Virus record (IMG/VR): IMGVR_UViG_3300037585_000076
Location: 1 to 28,097 of that record
Origin: a virus
Length of the DNA: 28,097 nt
Direction: 5' to 3' (one strand)
Shown: piece by piece, positions 6,758-13,399 of the stretch
Numbering within the stretch: position 1 is the stretch's first letter
Layout of the letters: each line of letters starts with the position of its first letter
Position numbers and translations under genes: made by a program
Notes under the pieces: model-generated
The model's input: the letters and a program-made list of their open reading frames with translations, nothing else
What the model was told of the DNA's origin: nothing
Database searches by the model: none

Positions 6758-8617
6758 ATGAAAGATACAATATTAAGCATTAATTTAGAAACTTCAACAG
6801 CTCCTGTAATACAGGAAGTAAGAGGGCGTGATTATATAGAGTACGGCACAGAGGATTGGAGAAACCTCTACCCTCAGTTCTTAATTGACTTATACTACAA
6901 TTCTAGTACACACGCTGCTATTATAAATCAAACTTCGGAGCTAATCGCAGGTTCGGACTTAATTTGTGAAGAAGAAGACGCTATTAATTTAGAGTCTTAT
7001 GTTAAACTAAAGAAGTTTCTAAGACACGCTAATTCCAATGAAAGTTTACACCAAGTAATAAAAAAGGTAGCTTTTGATTTTAAACTTCAAGGTGGGTACG
7101 CTTTACATATTGTATGGAATAGAGAACGCACAGAAATTGCTGAACTGTATCACGTCCCTGTAGAGAGAGTAAGAGCAGGAAGACCTAATGACCTAGGTAA
7201 GGTTGATACTTTCTTTATAAGTGCTGATTGGGGAAACACTAGAACAAATAAACCTTACCCTATTGCTGCTTTTAATGTAAACGATAGGACTTCAGGAAGT
7301 CAATTAATTTATTCAGGTGCTTACAGTCCTAATATGGATATCTACCACACTCCTGATTACATAGCAGGTTGTAATTGGGCGTTAGTAGACCAAAAGGTTG
7401 CAGAGTTTCATTTAAACAATATAGAGAATGGATTTTCAGGCTCGTATTTCGTGAGTTTCGCAAATGGAATTCCAACATCTGAGGAAAGAAGACAGATAGA
7501 ACAAAGTTTAGTAGAGAAATTTACGGGTGCTTCTAACTCAGGGAAATTTATTTTAACGTTCTCAGACGATAAGACTAGAACTCCTGAAATAACTCCTATA
7601 AGTGTTTCAGATGCTGACAAACAATATTTAGCTTTACAAGAGCTTTTAGTTTCAAATATTTGTGCAGCTCACAGAATTACATCAAAGACCTTAATGGGTA
7701 TTGATACAAACAATGGATTTTCTAGTAATGCTGATGAACTTATAAATGCAGCTAATTTCTATCAAAATACAGTAGTTAGAGGTTTTCAATTAAATATCTT
7801 AAACACTTTACAAACTATATTCTCAGTAAACAATATGGACTTGCCTGTTGAGTTTGTACAATTAAAACCTATTACAGTTCAATTTGACTCTAAGACAATA
7901 AGGGAAGTTATGACGATTGATGAAATAAGAGCTGACTTAGGACTTGAACCTTTAGGAGAAGAAGATACAGTAGAACAAGATGTGAAGCTTGCTAAAACAG
8001 AAGCAACTGAACTTGATAAATTTATTGAAGAATTTGGAGAAGATATTTCAGAAGATTGGGAATTGATAGAAGAAGAAATAGTAGACGGAGAACACCAAGA
8101 CTTTGATTTTGAAAACGAGCTTAATAATATAGCTAATGATAAAACAGAATTAGCTTCAACAGGAACTGCTAGACCAAATGCTAGAAGTGAGCAAGACGGA
8201 ACAAATAAGTCAGATAATGAGTTTTATAAAGTTAGATATGTTTACACTAAAGATAATTTCCTAAGTCAAGAAGGAAGTACAAGAGATTTTTGCAGTAAAA
8301 TGATGTCAGCAAGAAAAGTTTACAGAAAAGAAGATATTTTACAAATGGGTTCAAGAGCTGTAAATGCAGGGTGGGGACCGAGAGGAGCAGATACTTATTC
8401 TATATGGCTTTACAAGGGCGGTGGTAACTGTCATCATTTTTGGTTGAGACAAATCTATAAGACATCTTTAAGAGGTGCAAAGAGTAATATCAAGCCAAGT
8501 GAAGCAATATCTTACACTAAAGCATTATCTGAAGGATTTACAGCTGAGAGAAACGACAAGTTAGTAGCAAGACCACCAAAGAGAATGAAGAATAACGGAT
8601 TTTTAGAACCAAGATAA
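6758..8617 (+). CDS. Portal protein with an additional C-terminal Cys/His domain
   Basis: Residues 1-410 have portal features: an early IEYGTEDWRNLYPQFLIDLYYNSSTHAAIINQTSELIAG segment (written here only as a landmark region at about 27-65), a wing/stem region with KKVAFDFKLQGGYALHIVW and YHVPVERVRAG, and helical ADKQYLALQELLVSNICAAHRI. An acidic linker (about 420-480) leads to an extra domain (about 495-580) with FCSKMMSARKVYRKEDI and a YKGGGNCHHFWLRQ motif. That C-terminal Cys...CHH pattern recalls the Cys/His end of Mu gpF/SPP1 gp7 head morphogenesis proteins, so this could be a portal-MuF-type fusion. The portal forms the dodecameric DNA gate and terminase docking site. The gene overlaps no neighbour but is tightly spaced. 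Confidence 0.8.
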   Translation: MKDTILSINLETSTAPVIQEVRGRDYIEYGTEDWRNLYPQFLIDLYYNSSTHAAIINQTSELIAGSDLICEEEDAINLESYVKLKKFLRHANSNESLHQVIKKVAFDFKLQGGYALHIVWNRERTEIAELYHVPVERVRAGRPNDLGKVDTFFISADWGNTRTNKPYPIAAFNVNDRTSGSQLIYSGAYSPNMDIYHTPDYIAGCNWALVDQKVAEFHLNNIENGFSGSYFVSFANGIPTSEERRQIEQSLVEKFTGASNSGKFILTFSDDKTRTPEITPISVSDADKQYLALQELLVSNICAAHRITSKTLMGIDTNNGFSSNADELINAANFYQNTVVRGFQLNILNTLQTIFSVNNMDLPVEFVQLKPITVQFDSKTIREVMTIDEIRADLGLEPLGEEDTVEQDVKLAKTEATELDKFIEEFGEDISEDWELIEEEIVDGEHQDFDFENELNNIANDKTELASTGTARPNARSEQDGTNKSDNEFYKVRYVYTKDNFLSQEGSTRDFCSKMMSARKVYRKEDILQMGSRAVNAGWGPRGADTYSIWLYKGGGNCHHFWLRQIYKTSLRGAKSNIKPSEAISYTKALSEGFTAERNDKLVARPPKRMKNNGFLEPR

Positions 8618-8619
8618 TT

Positions 8620-9180
8620 ATGGCATACGTATTATTTATATCAGAAGCAAAATTAAAGGATTCTACAGCAATCAACTTAAACGTTGACGTTGAGCTATTA
8701 CTTCCTTATGTAAGACAGGCACAGAAGCTCTATGTGGAAACTAAGCTAGGTACTGATTTAACAGATAAATTAAAAGCAGAGATAACAGCAGGAACTTTAG
8801 CAGGAGCTTACAAAACTTTAGTTGATGACTACATTGGTGACATGTTACCGAATTGGGCTTTTTACCACGCTATCCCTTTTTTAAGATTTAAAATTGAGAA
8901 CGGCAACATCTATTCTAAGACTTCAGAAACGGGAACGGCTTTAAGTACAGAAGAAGCTCAACACCTCAGAGAAGAAGTAAGAAACACAGCCGAATACTAT
9001 ACAGAACGAATGATTGATTATGTTTGTAATAACACTTCTAGCTTCCCTGAATACTCTACCAACTCAGGAAGTGATGTAAACCCTGATAAAAATGCTTACT
9101 ATAACGGAATGAACCTTGAAAGACCAAGACAACAAGGAACGAAACTTACTATAAGAAACTTTTTAAACGCTTCTGATTAA
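8620..9180 (+). CDS. Head-tail connector/adaptor protein
   Basis: This 186-residue, mostly helical protein begins 2 nt after the portal stop. The N-terminal half (NVDVELLLPYVRQAQKLYVE, TKLGTDLTDKLKAEI, YKTLVDDYIGDMLPNWAFYH) resembles gp6-like head completion adaptors, which bind under the portal. The C-terminal half ends in Tyr/Asn-rich sequence and KLTIRNFLNASD. Position directly after the portal supports the role. Its stop overlaps the next small ORF (TAATG). Confidence 0.65.
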   Translation: MAYVLFISEAKLKDSTAINLNVDVELLLPYVRQAQKLYVETKLGTDLTDKLKAEITAGTLAGAYKTLVDDYIGDMLPNWAFYHAIPFLRFKIENGNIYSKTSETGTALSTEEAQHLREEVRNTAEYYTERMIDYVCNNTSSFPEYSTNSGSDVNPDKNAYYNGMNLERPRQQGTKLTIRNFLNASD

Positions 9181-9296
9181 TGAAGAAACACTATAAACCG
9201 AAAACTAAAAATGTGACTAAGTTAAAGTCCTACTTAGATAAAAAAACAAAAAACAATGACAGAAGCAAAAGACACTCTACAGGTAGGGTTAGCTAA
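9180..9296 (+). CDS. Small basic ORF, 38 residues
   Basis: The ATG overlaps the connector stop (TAATG), a coupling pattern used throughout this genome. The product is strongly basic (MKKHYKPKTKNVTKLKSYLD start, later SKRHSTGRVS). Its last 41 nt overlap the holin-like ORF in another frame. No family is recognised. It may be a real DNA- or RNA-binding microprotein or merely a coupling leader for the holin-like gene. Confidence 0.35.
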   Translation: MKKHYKPKTKNVTKLKSYLDKKTKNNDRSKRHSTGRVS

Positions 9297-9414
9297 CGCA
9301 TCAGCAATAGGGTTCAGCATAACAGACTGTAACGAAATACTAACGCTAGTTTCTTTGACATTAGCAATTAGTTTTACTATATATAAATTCATTCAATTTG
9401 AAAAATCTAAATAG
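9256..9414 (+). CDS. Holin-like small membrane protein, 52 residues
   Basis: The ORF has an A-rich leader (AAAAAACAAAAAACA) like those of the capsid and tube genes. After a polar N-terminus (MTEAKDTLQVG) it has one hydrophobic segment at about residues 27-47 (ILTLVSLTLAISFTIYKFIQF) and ends in a charged tail. Size, single membrane span and position before a cell-wall-type gene fit a holin or pinholin-type lysis protein. The stop codon TAG is followed at once by the in-frame ATG of the next basic ORF. Confidence 0.6.
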   Translation: MTEAKDTLQVGLANASAIGFSITDCNEILTLVSLTLAISFTIYKFIQFEKSK

Positions 9415-9937
9415 ATGGCTCGTAAAGTTATTACAAGCGGTTTTAAGAGCGTTAAAAAGAAGCGAAAGGGAGTACACTCTAAAAACGCAAGTAAAGGACA
9501 GAACAGCTATAAAAAAGCCTACAGAGGTCAAGGGCGTTAATCTTTTAATCATTAGAGATACCTTTACAGATAAATCAACTATCGGCAAGTTGTTTATCAA
9601 TGGTGAGAATTTTTGTGATACCTTAGAAAACCCTTGGTTAGATAATCAAAGAAACATAAGCTGTATTCCTGAAGGACAATACAAAGTAAGACTTAGACTA
9701 GCAAGAGAAAGTGCAACAAGAGATTACTTACACTTATTAGTTCAAGATGTACCTAATAGAAGTTATATCTTATTTCATAGAGGAAACACAGCTAAAGATA
9801 CAAGCGGCTGCATTCTAGTAGGGAATGGTCGTAAACAAGACATTGTTGAAAACTCACGTTTAGCTATGGACTTAGTACTCAAAGAAATACTTAATTTAGG
9901 CGGTGAAAATATTAATTTAATAATCAAAAATAAATAA
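9398..9937 (+). CDS. DUF5675 family protein, L,D-transpeptidase-like motif, probable lysis/cell-wall role
   Basis: The conserved domain runs from about codon 46 to the end. It has DTFTDKSTIGKLFINGENFC, CDTLENPWLDNQ, a CIPEGQYKVRL strand, and SYILFHRGN...DTSGCILVG. That last His...Ser-Gly-Cys signature resembles the YkuD L,D-transpeptidase active site, so action on peptidoglycan is plausible. The start is a problem. The only ATG/GTG/TTG codon in frame upstream of the domain is a TTG at 9398, inside the end of the holin-like gene. Using it makes the first 46 codons overlap the 41-residue basic ORF in another frame. Other options are a non-canonical start near 9540-9555 or a +1 frameshift from the basic ORF. 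Neighbours on both sides are holin-like. Domain call is good; start and function are uncertain. Confidence 0.65.
   Translation: MKNLNRWLVKLLQAVLRALKRSEREYTLKTQVKDRTAIKKPTEVKGVNLLIIRDTFTDKSTIGKLFINGENFCDTLENPWLDNQRNISCIPEGQYKVRLRLARESATRDYLHLLVQDVPNRSYILFHRGNTAKDTSGCILVGNGRKQDIVENSRLAMDLVLKEILNLGGENINLIIKNK
9415..9540 (+). CDS. Highly basic 41-residue protein
   Basis: The ATG directly follows the TAG of the holin-like ORF in the same frame. The product has about 16 Lys/Arg in 41 residues, with GFKSVKKKRKGVHSKNASKG and a Tyr/Arg-rich end (YKKAYRGQGR). I believe similar KGVHSKN...YKKAYRGQGR peptides recur in marine phages but have no family name for it. The whole gene is embedded in the DUF5675 open frame, so one of the two may not be translated here, or the stretch is dual-coding. 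It may bind nucleic acid or membranes. Confidence 0.5.
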   Translation: MARKVITSGFKSVKKKRKGVHSKNASKGQNSYKKAYRGQGR

Positions 9938-9939
9938 TC

Positions 9940-10134
9940 ATGAAAAATTTTTTACAGAAGTACCTTATCGGGCAGATGCTAAAGTCAAAGAAATTTTGGT
10001 ATGCAATCAGTTCAGTAGTAGTTCCTGCTTTAGTTACTTACTTAGGAGTTGATGAAACAACTGCAAAAGATTTGTACTATGCAATCTTAACTCTAATTGT
10101 AGGTCAGGGAATTGCAGACGTTGCTAAAAAGTAA
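9940..10134 (+). CDS. Second holin-like membrane protein, 64 residues
   Basis: The gene begins 2 nt after the DUF5675 stop. A basic N-terminus (MKNFLQKYLIGQMLKSKKFW) is followed by two hydrophobic stretches (about 21-36, AISSVVVPALVTYLGV, and about 46-60, YYAILTLIVGQGIAD) and a KK end. This is the size and topology of small two-span holins. Together with the 52-residue protein it brackets the DUF5675 gene, so one may be holin and the other antiholin; I cannot tell which. Confidence 0.6.
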   Translation: MKNFLQKYLIGQMLKSKKFWYAISSVVVPALVTYLGVDETTAKDLYYAILTLIVGQGIADVAKK

Positions 10135-10843
10135 CAGATACAGATTAAAGCCACACGAAATTGTGGCACTAGAAAAAATGCGAGAAGCCGAGGCTAGAAA
10201 TGTTCTAGTTATCGGTGACTTGCATGAACCGTTCTGTTTAGATGGCTACTTAGACTTCTGTATAGAACAATACTATACTTATAATTGCACGGAGGTAGTC
10301 TTTATAGGTGATGTAATAGATAATCACTACTCTAGCTACCATGAAGCATCTGCAGACGGAATGGGTGGCTTAGATGAGCTAGAATTAGCTATCAAGAAAA
10401 TAGGCAGATGGCGAGATGCATTCCCTATGGCAACTGTAATTATAGGAAACCATGACAGAATCATTATGCGTAAAGCTCAAACCTCTAGTATTCCTTCTAA
10501 ATGGATTAAGTCTTTCAAAGAAGTCTTAGAAACTCCTGATTGGAACTTTGTAGAACGATATGAAGCTGATGGAGTACAATATATACATGGAGAAGGAGGT
10601 ACGGCTAGGACAAAGTGTAGAGCTGATATGATGAATACAGTTCAAGGACATTTGCATACTCAATGTTACACGGAACACTATGTAGGAAAGAAGTTCAGAG
10701 TATTCGGAACTCAAGTCGGTTGCGGTATCAATCACAAATCTTACGCTATGGCATACGCTAAATATGGCAAAAGACCTGCTGTTGGCTGTGCAGTCGTACT
10801 AAATAACGGTCAAACTCCACTCAATTTGTTAATGCCTTTATAG
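10112..10843 (+). CDS. Calcineurin-like metallophosphoesterase
   Basis: All metal-binding motifs of the calcineurin-like superfamily are present: GDLH (35-38), GDVIDN (66-71), GNHD (112-115), H159 in IHGEGG and GHLH (179-182). The substrate is unknown; phage members act on nucleotides or nucleic acid ends. The start is ambiguous. ATG at 10178 gives 221 residues, while TTG at 10112 or 10121 overlaps the holin-like gene and adds NRYRLKPHEIVALEKM, which looks conserved and argues for the longer form. It is the last gene before the main intergenic gap. A homolog in a nuclease-like clade is possible. Confidence 0.8.
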   Translation: MQTLLKSNRYRLKPHEIVALEKMREAEARNVLVIGDLHEPFCLDGYLDFCIEQYYTYNCTEVVFIGDVIDNHYSSYHEASADGMGGLDELELAIKKIGRWRDAFPMATVIIGNHDRIIMRKAQTSSIPSKWIKSFKEVLETPDWNFVERYEADGVQYIHGEGGTARTKCRADMMNTVQGHLHTQCYTEHYVGKKFRVFGTQVGCGINHKSYAMAYAKYGKRPAVGCAVVLNNGQTPLNLLMPL

Positions 10844-10959
10844 GTTTTTAACGCTTTTTTCAACTAATTTCAATCTTTTTTTAAATTTATTTTAGTATCA
10901 TTTACTAGATAAGAGATAACTTTTTTTAATATTTTTAGTTAAAAAGTATGTTAAAAGTT

Positions 10960-10988
10960 TTGTCAGTAAGTTTTTTATTGTATCTTTG
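10960..10988 (+). promoter_or_regulatory. Bacteroidetes-type host promoter for the early region
   Basis: TTG (10960-10962), an 18-nt spacer and TATCTTTG (10981-10988) match the Bacteroidetes -33 TTG / -7 TAnnTTTG consensus. It lies in the largest intergenic gap (10844-11026), which is otherwise AT-rich and T-tract rich with no hairpin that I can see. Transcription would begin near 10991-10995, giving a leader of about 35 nt before the ATG at 11027. Confidence 0.8.
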
Positions 10989-11026
10989 TACCATCAAAAT
11001 TAAATAAATAACTAAAAACACACAAA

Positions 11027-11197
11027 ATGAACTCAACAAAATTTAACTTCAGAATAAAAGATGCTAACGGGCTATTAAGATTTACAGGAACTGACGATTC
11101 TTGGTTTACTTTAGAGCAAGCTAGAGAATTAGCATTAAGTACGGACTTTATAATAGAATATGACGACAATGGAGTTGAGCTTTGGGAAGTATTATAA
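11027..11197 (+). CDS. Small early protein, 56 residues
   Basis: This is the first ORF after the host-type promoter and has a leader of A-rich sequence (ACTAAAAACACACAAA). The product is acidic (FNFRIKDANGLLRFTG, then WFTLEQARELAL, then IIEYDDNGVELWEVL), with two predicted beta hairpins and one helix. No family is recognised. First-transcribed small acidic phage proteins often act on host machinery, but nothing in the sequence proves that here. Confidence 0.6.
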   Translation: MNSTKFNFRIKDANGLLRFTGTDDSWFTLEQARELALSTDFIIEYDDNGVELWEVL

Positions 11198-11217
11198 AAA
11201 ACTAATATAATTAATCA

Positions 11218-11235
11218 GGGGGTGTAAAAACCCCC
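11218..11235 (+). other. GC-rich stem-loop in the early operon
   Basis: GGGGGT pairs with ACCCCC around a GTAAAA loop. It stands out in very AT-rich DNA, lies between the first and second early genes, and has no following T-tract. It may pause, protect or attenuate the early transcript. Confidence 0.5.
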
Positions 11236-11250
11236 ACAAACAATCAAGAA

Positions 11251-11487
11251 ATGAACTACAAAATCGTAAACAGAATTACAGAAGCTACATACTTCTTAAC
11301 TGAAAAAGAAAAAGAAACATTCTTTAGGAGAAATTGCTTTGTCAAAGGCGGTAAGATACAATATGATATTTATAATTTAACTGAAGCTAAAGCTAGAAGA
11401 ACAAATAAGATGTTAGACCTAGTTGCTCACTTATGCATAATAGGAGCTTCAATATTAGCTACATTACTTTACATTCAAAATTTTTAA
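11251..11487 (+). CDS. Small early membrane-anchored protein, 78 residues
   Basis: A soluble basic N-terminal part (YKIVNRITEATYFLTEKEKE, FFRRNCFVKGGKIQ) precedes a C-terminal hydrophobic segment at about residues 55-75 (MLDLVAHLCIIGASILATLLYI). Tail-anchored topology is likely. Family not recognised. The gene is early, follows the GC-rich hairpin and is 1 nt from the next gene. Confidence 0.6.
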   Translation: MNYKIVNRITEATYFLTEKEKETFFRRNCFVKGGKIQYDIYNLTEAKARRTNKMLDLVAHLCIIGASILATLLYIQNF

Positions 11488-11488
11488 G

Positions 11489-11866
11489 ATGACTAGAAAA
11501 GACGCAGAATATTTAGAACACTCTACTTATGTAGATTACAACAAGCCGTATTATTCAAGTCTTTTTGAAAGAGATTTAGATAATACGAAAGTAAGGGCTG
11601 ATGAATGGTTTTTAAAACCTATGTACGAGCAGTTAAGCTTTACTTCATACGATAGGGCTTCAGGGCATTTTAATAACGACTTATCTTACAACAGACGCTC
11701 AGTAATAGTTGTAGGAACTGAATTACAAATCTATAACAAGTTTTGTGAGATGATTGAGAAACACGGTTGGCAACTCCAAGACAGTTGGGATAGAGAATTA
11801 AAGCCTGAATATTTAAAACACTATAAATCAAATAATAATTCACCAATAATAATTAACTTAATATGA
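11489..11866 (+). CDS. Early protein of unknown function, 125 residues
   Basis: No family is recognised. The N-terminal half is Tyr/Asp-rich and polar (EYLEHSTYVDYNKPYYSSLF). The C-terminal half has a strand-helix unit (RRSVIVVGTELQIYNKFCEM, then IEKHGWQLQDSW). The stop overlaps the next start by ATGA, indicating translational coupling. Confidence 0.55.
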   Translation: MTRKDAEYLEHSTYVDYNKPYYSSLFERDLDNTKVRADEWFLKPMYEQLSFTSYDRASGHFNNDLSYNRRSVIVVGTELQIYNKFCEMIEKHGWQLQDSWDRELKPEYLKHYKSNNNSPIIINLI

Positions 11867-12084
11867 CACCAATTGAACTACAAGAAGACAAAGAGCTTCA
11901 CAAAAGACTGCACGAAATAAACACATTTCAATGTGTAGATAACGAACTATACCTAAGAGGTAAAGATGAATATGGCAAAGACTTTACATTATGCTTTGAC
12001 GCATTTAACTTCTTAGAGTGGATAGACAAAGAACAAATAGAATATATAAAACAAAAAGTAATTGAGTATGTTGAAGAAAAATAA
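11863..12084 (+). CDS. Early protein of unknown function, 73 residues
   Basis: An acidic, helical small protein (IELQEDKELHKRLHEIN, FNFLEWIDKEQIEYIKQKV) with a central strand pair (CVDNELYLRGKDEYGKDFTL). It starts within the previous stop (ATGA). Its first residues TPIELQE, and the underlying DNA, resemble the PPIELQE stretch in the DUF3310 gene at 16904. Function unknown. Confidence 0.55.
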   Translation: MTPIELQEDKELHKRLHEINTFQCVDNELYLRGKDEYGKDFTLCFDAFNFLEWIDKEQIEYIKQKVIEYVEEK

Positions 12085-12151
12085 TTTTATTACTTTTACA
12101 CCAAATTATTAACAGGCAAAAACCCTAGCCAATTAACATAGGTAGAAATAT

Positions 12152-12547
12152 ATGAAAACAGAAAAACTAAAAGAAATGTTTTACAAGTACAATCTTGTAA
12201 AAGACACAGATGTTTTCCGACATCAACATTTTGTAATCTTAACTAGGTCAGGGATAGAGAAAATTATGGCTCAGGAATTAATAACAGTTAGATTTGAAGT
12301 AGTTGTATCAGAACCTAATTTTGCAGGAGTTAAAGCTATTGCAACCAAAGATGATAAAACTATTGAAACTTACGGCTCAGCACTTAAAGGAGAAGGTTTT
12401 AAGGACGGAAATTGTAACACTTGGTATGTCTTAGAGATGGCAGAGAAAAGAGCCTTAGCAAGAAGTATTCTGAAACTTTTAAATCTGTATGAGATTAATG
12501 TCAAGTCAGAAGATGAAGCAGAAGATTTTAAAAAGAGTAATAATTAA
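12152..12547 (+). CDS. Probable recombination/annealing-associated phage protein
   Basis: The 131-residue protein contains FVILTRSGIEKIMAQELITV, a beta region with EVVVSEPNFAGVKAIATKD, YGSALKGEG and then WYVLEMAEKRALARSILKLL. The last motif resembles the A-E-x-R-A-x-x-R-x-L helix found in several phage single-strand annealing or Rad52-like families. The gene directly precedes an SSB-like gene, a common pairing in recombination modules. I infer a role in single-strand annealing or recombination; I cannot name the family with certainty. Confidence 0.5.
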   Translation: MKTEKLKEMFYKYNLVKDTDVFRHQHFVILTRSGIEKIMAQELITVRFEVVVSEPNFAGVKAIATKDDKTIETYGSALKGEGFKDGNCNTWYVLEMAEKRALARSILKLLNLYEINVKSEDEAEDFKKSNN

Positions 12548-12561
12548 ATAAATAAATAAAA

Positions 12562-12888
12562 ATGGAAGTAACAGGAAAATTAGTAAAGATACTTGAATTA
12601 GAAACAGGAACATCTAAAGCAGGTAAAGAATGGAAGAAGCAATCTATCTTAATTGACACAGGTGGAGACTTTAACAATGAAATATGTGTAAGTGCCTTTG
12701 GTGATAAAGTAGGACAAATGCTTAAGCTAGAAGTAGGAATGGAGGTATCAGTTCTTTGTAATGTTTATTCAAGAGAATATAACGGAAGATATTTTCACAA
12801 TATAGATGGCTACTTTTTTACTAATCAGAGCAACAAACCATCAGGCAAGATACAGAATGGTGAAGCTGAAGAAGATATGCCTTTTTAA
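12562..12888 (+). CDS. Single-stranded DNA-binding protein, DUF3127/OB-fold type
   Basis: 108 residues, with a beta-barrel pattern (EVTGKLVKILELETGTSKAG, KEWKKQSILIDTGG, EICVSAFGDKVGQMLKLEVG, VSVLCNVYSREYNGRYFHNI) typical of the small OB-fold DUF3127 proteins of Bacteroidetes and their phages. The acidic C-terminus ends in EEDMPF, like the DDIPF tip of bacterial SSB that recruits repair and replication proteins. It would coat single-stranded DNA during replication and recombination. The leader is AAATAAATAAATAAAA. The next gene starts 1 nt after the stop. Confidence 0.75.
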   Translation: MEVTGKLVKILELETGTSKAGKEWKKQSILIDTGGDFNNEICVSAFGDKVGQMLKLEVGMEVSVLCNVYSREYNGRYFHNIDGYFFTNQSNKPSGKIQNGEAEEDMPF

Positions 12889-12889
12889 G

Positions 12890-13399
12890 ATGAATACAGA
12901 AGATAACTTTAAAAACCTTTGCGACCTTACTACAAATTTAGTAGGGTTGCCTAAAGGCTCTCTAGCTTTAAAAACTAGAAAGACGGAATATCAAGTACCT
13001 AGAATGGTTGCAGCTATGGTTGCAAGAATAGAAGATGAAACTCACAGGGATATAATTGCTAAAGTATTGGATAGAGATAGAACAAGTATCAATCATTATG
13101 AAAGATGCCACTCAGCTAACTATTCTTCATTCCCTTTGTACCGTAATACATTCAATAAAGTTTACAATGCTTATACGGAAATCAAGGACGCTAAATTAAC
13201 TTTTATTGACTTGTATAATTTACAGGAACATCTAAGAAAAAACGGAATACACGATAGCTCAAAACATCAAACAACTATTCGTATCAGTACAGGTAAATTT
13301 AAGATAGCTGTAAATGTTTCTTACAAAGACTTCTATAATCAATTAGAATTATGTAAGTTAGCCCTTCAAAATTATCAACACGAAATAGAAGTTATATGA
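12890..13399 (+). CDS. DnaA domain IV-like DNA-binding protein
   Basis: The start is set at the ATG just after the SSB stop, not at an in-frame ATG at 12806 inside that gene, giving 169 residues. Residues about 22-85 resemble the DnaA C-terminal helix-turn-helix: TRKTEYQVPRMVAAMVARIE, then IIAKVLDRDRTSINHYERCH, which parallels the RQIAMYL...RDHTTVxHA signature. No AAA+ ATPase is present. The rest is unknown but contains a TTIRISTGKFKIAVNVSYKD strand pair. It could bind the phage origin or compete for host DnaA sites. It is coupled by ATGA to the replication initiator-like gene. Confidence 0.6.
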   Translation: MNTEDNFKNLCDLTTNLVGLPKGSLALKTRKTEYQVPRMVAAMVARIEDETHRDIIAKVLDRDRTSINHYERCHSANYSSFPLYRNTFNKVYNAYTEIKDAKLTFIDLYNLQEHLRKNGIHDSSKHQTTIRISTGKFKIAVNVSYKDFYNQLELCKLALQNYQHEIEVI

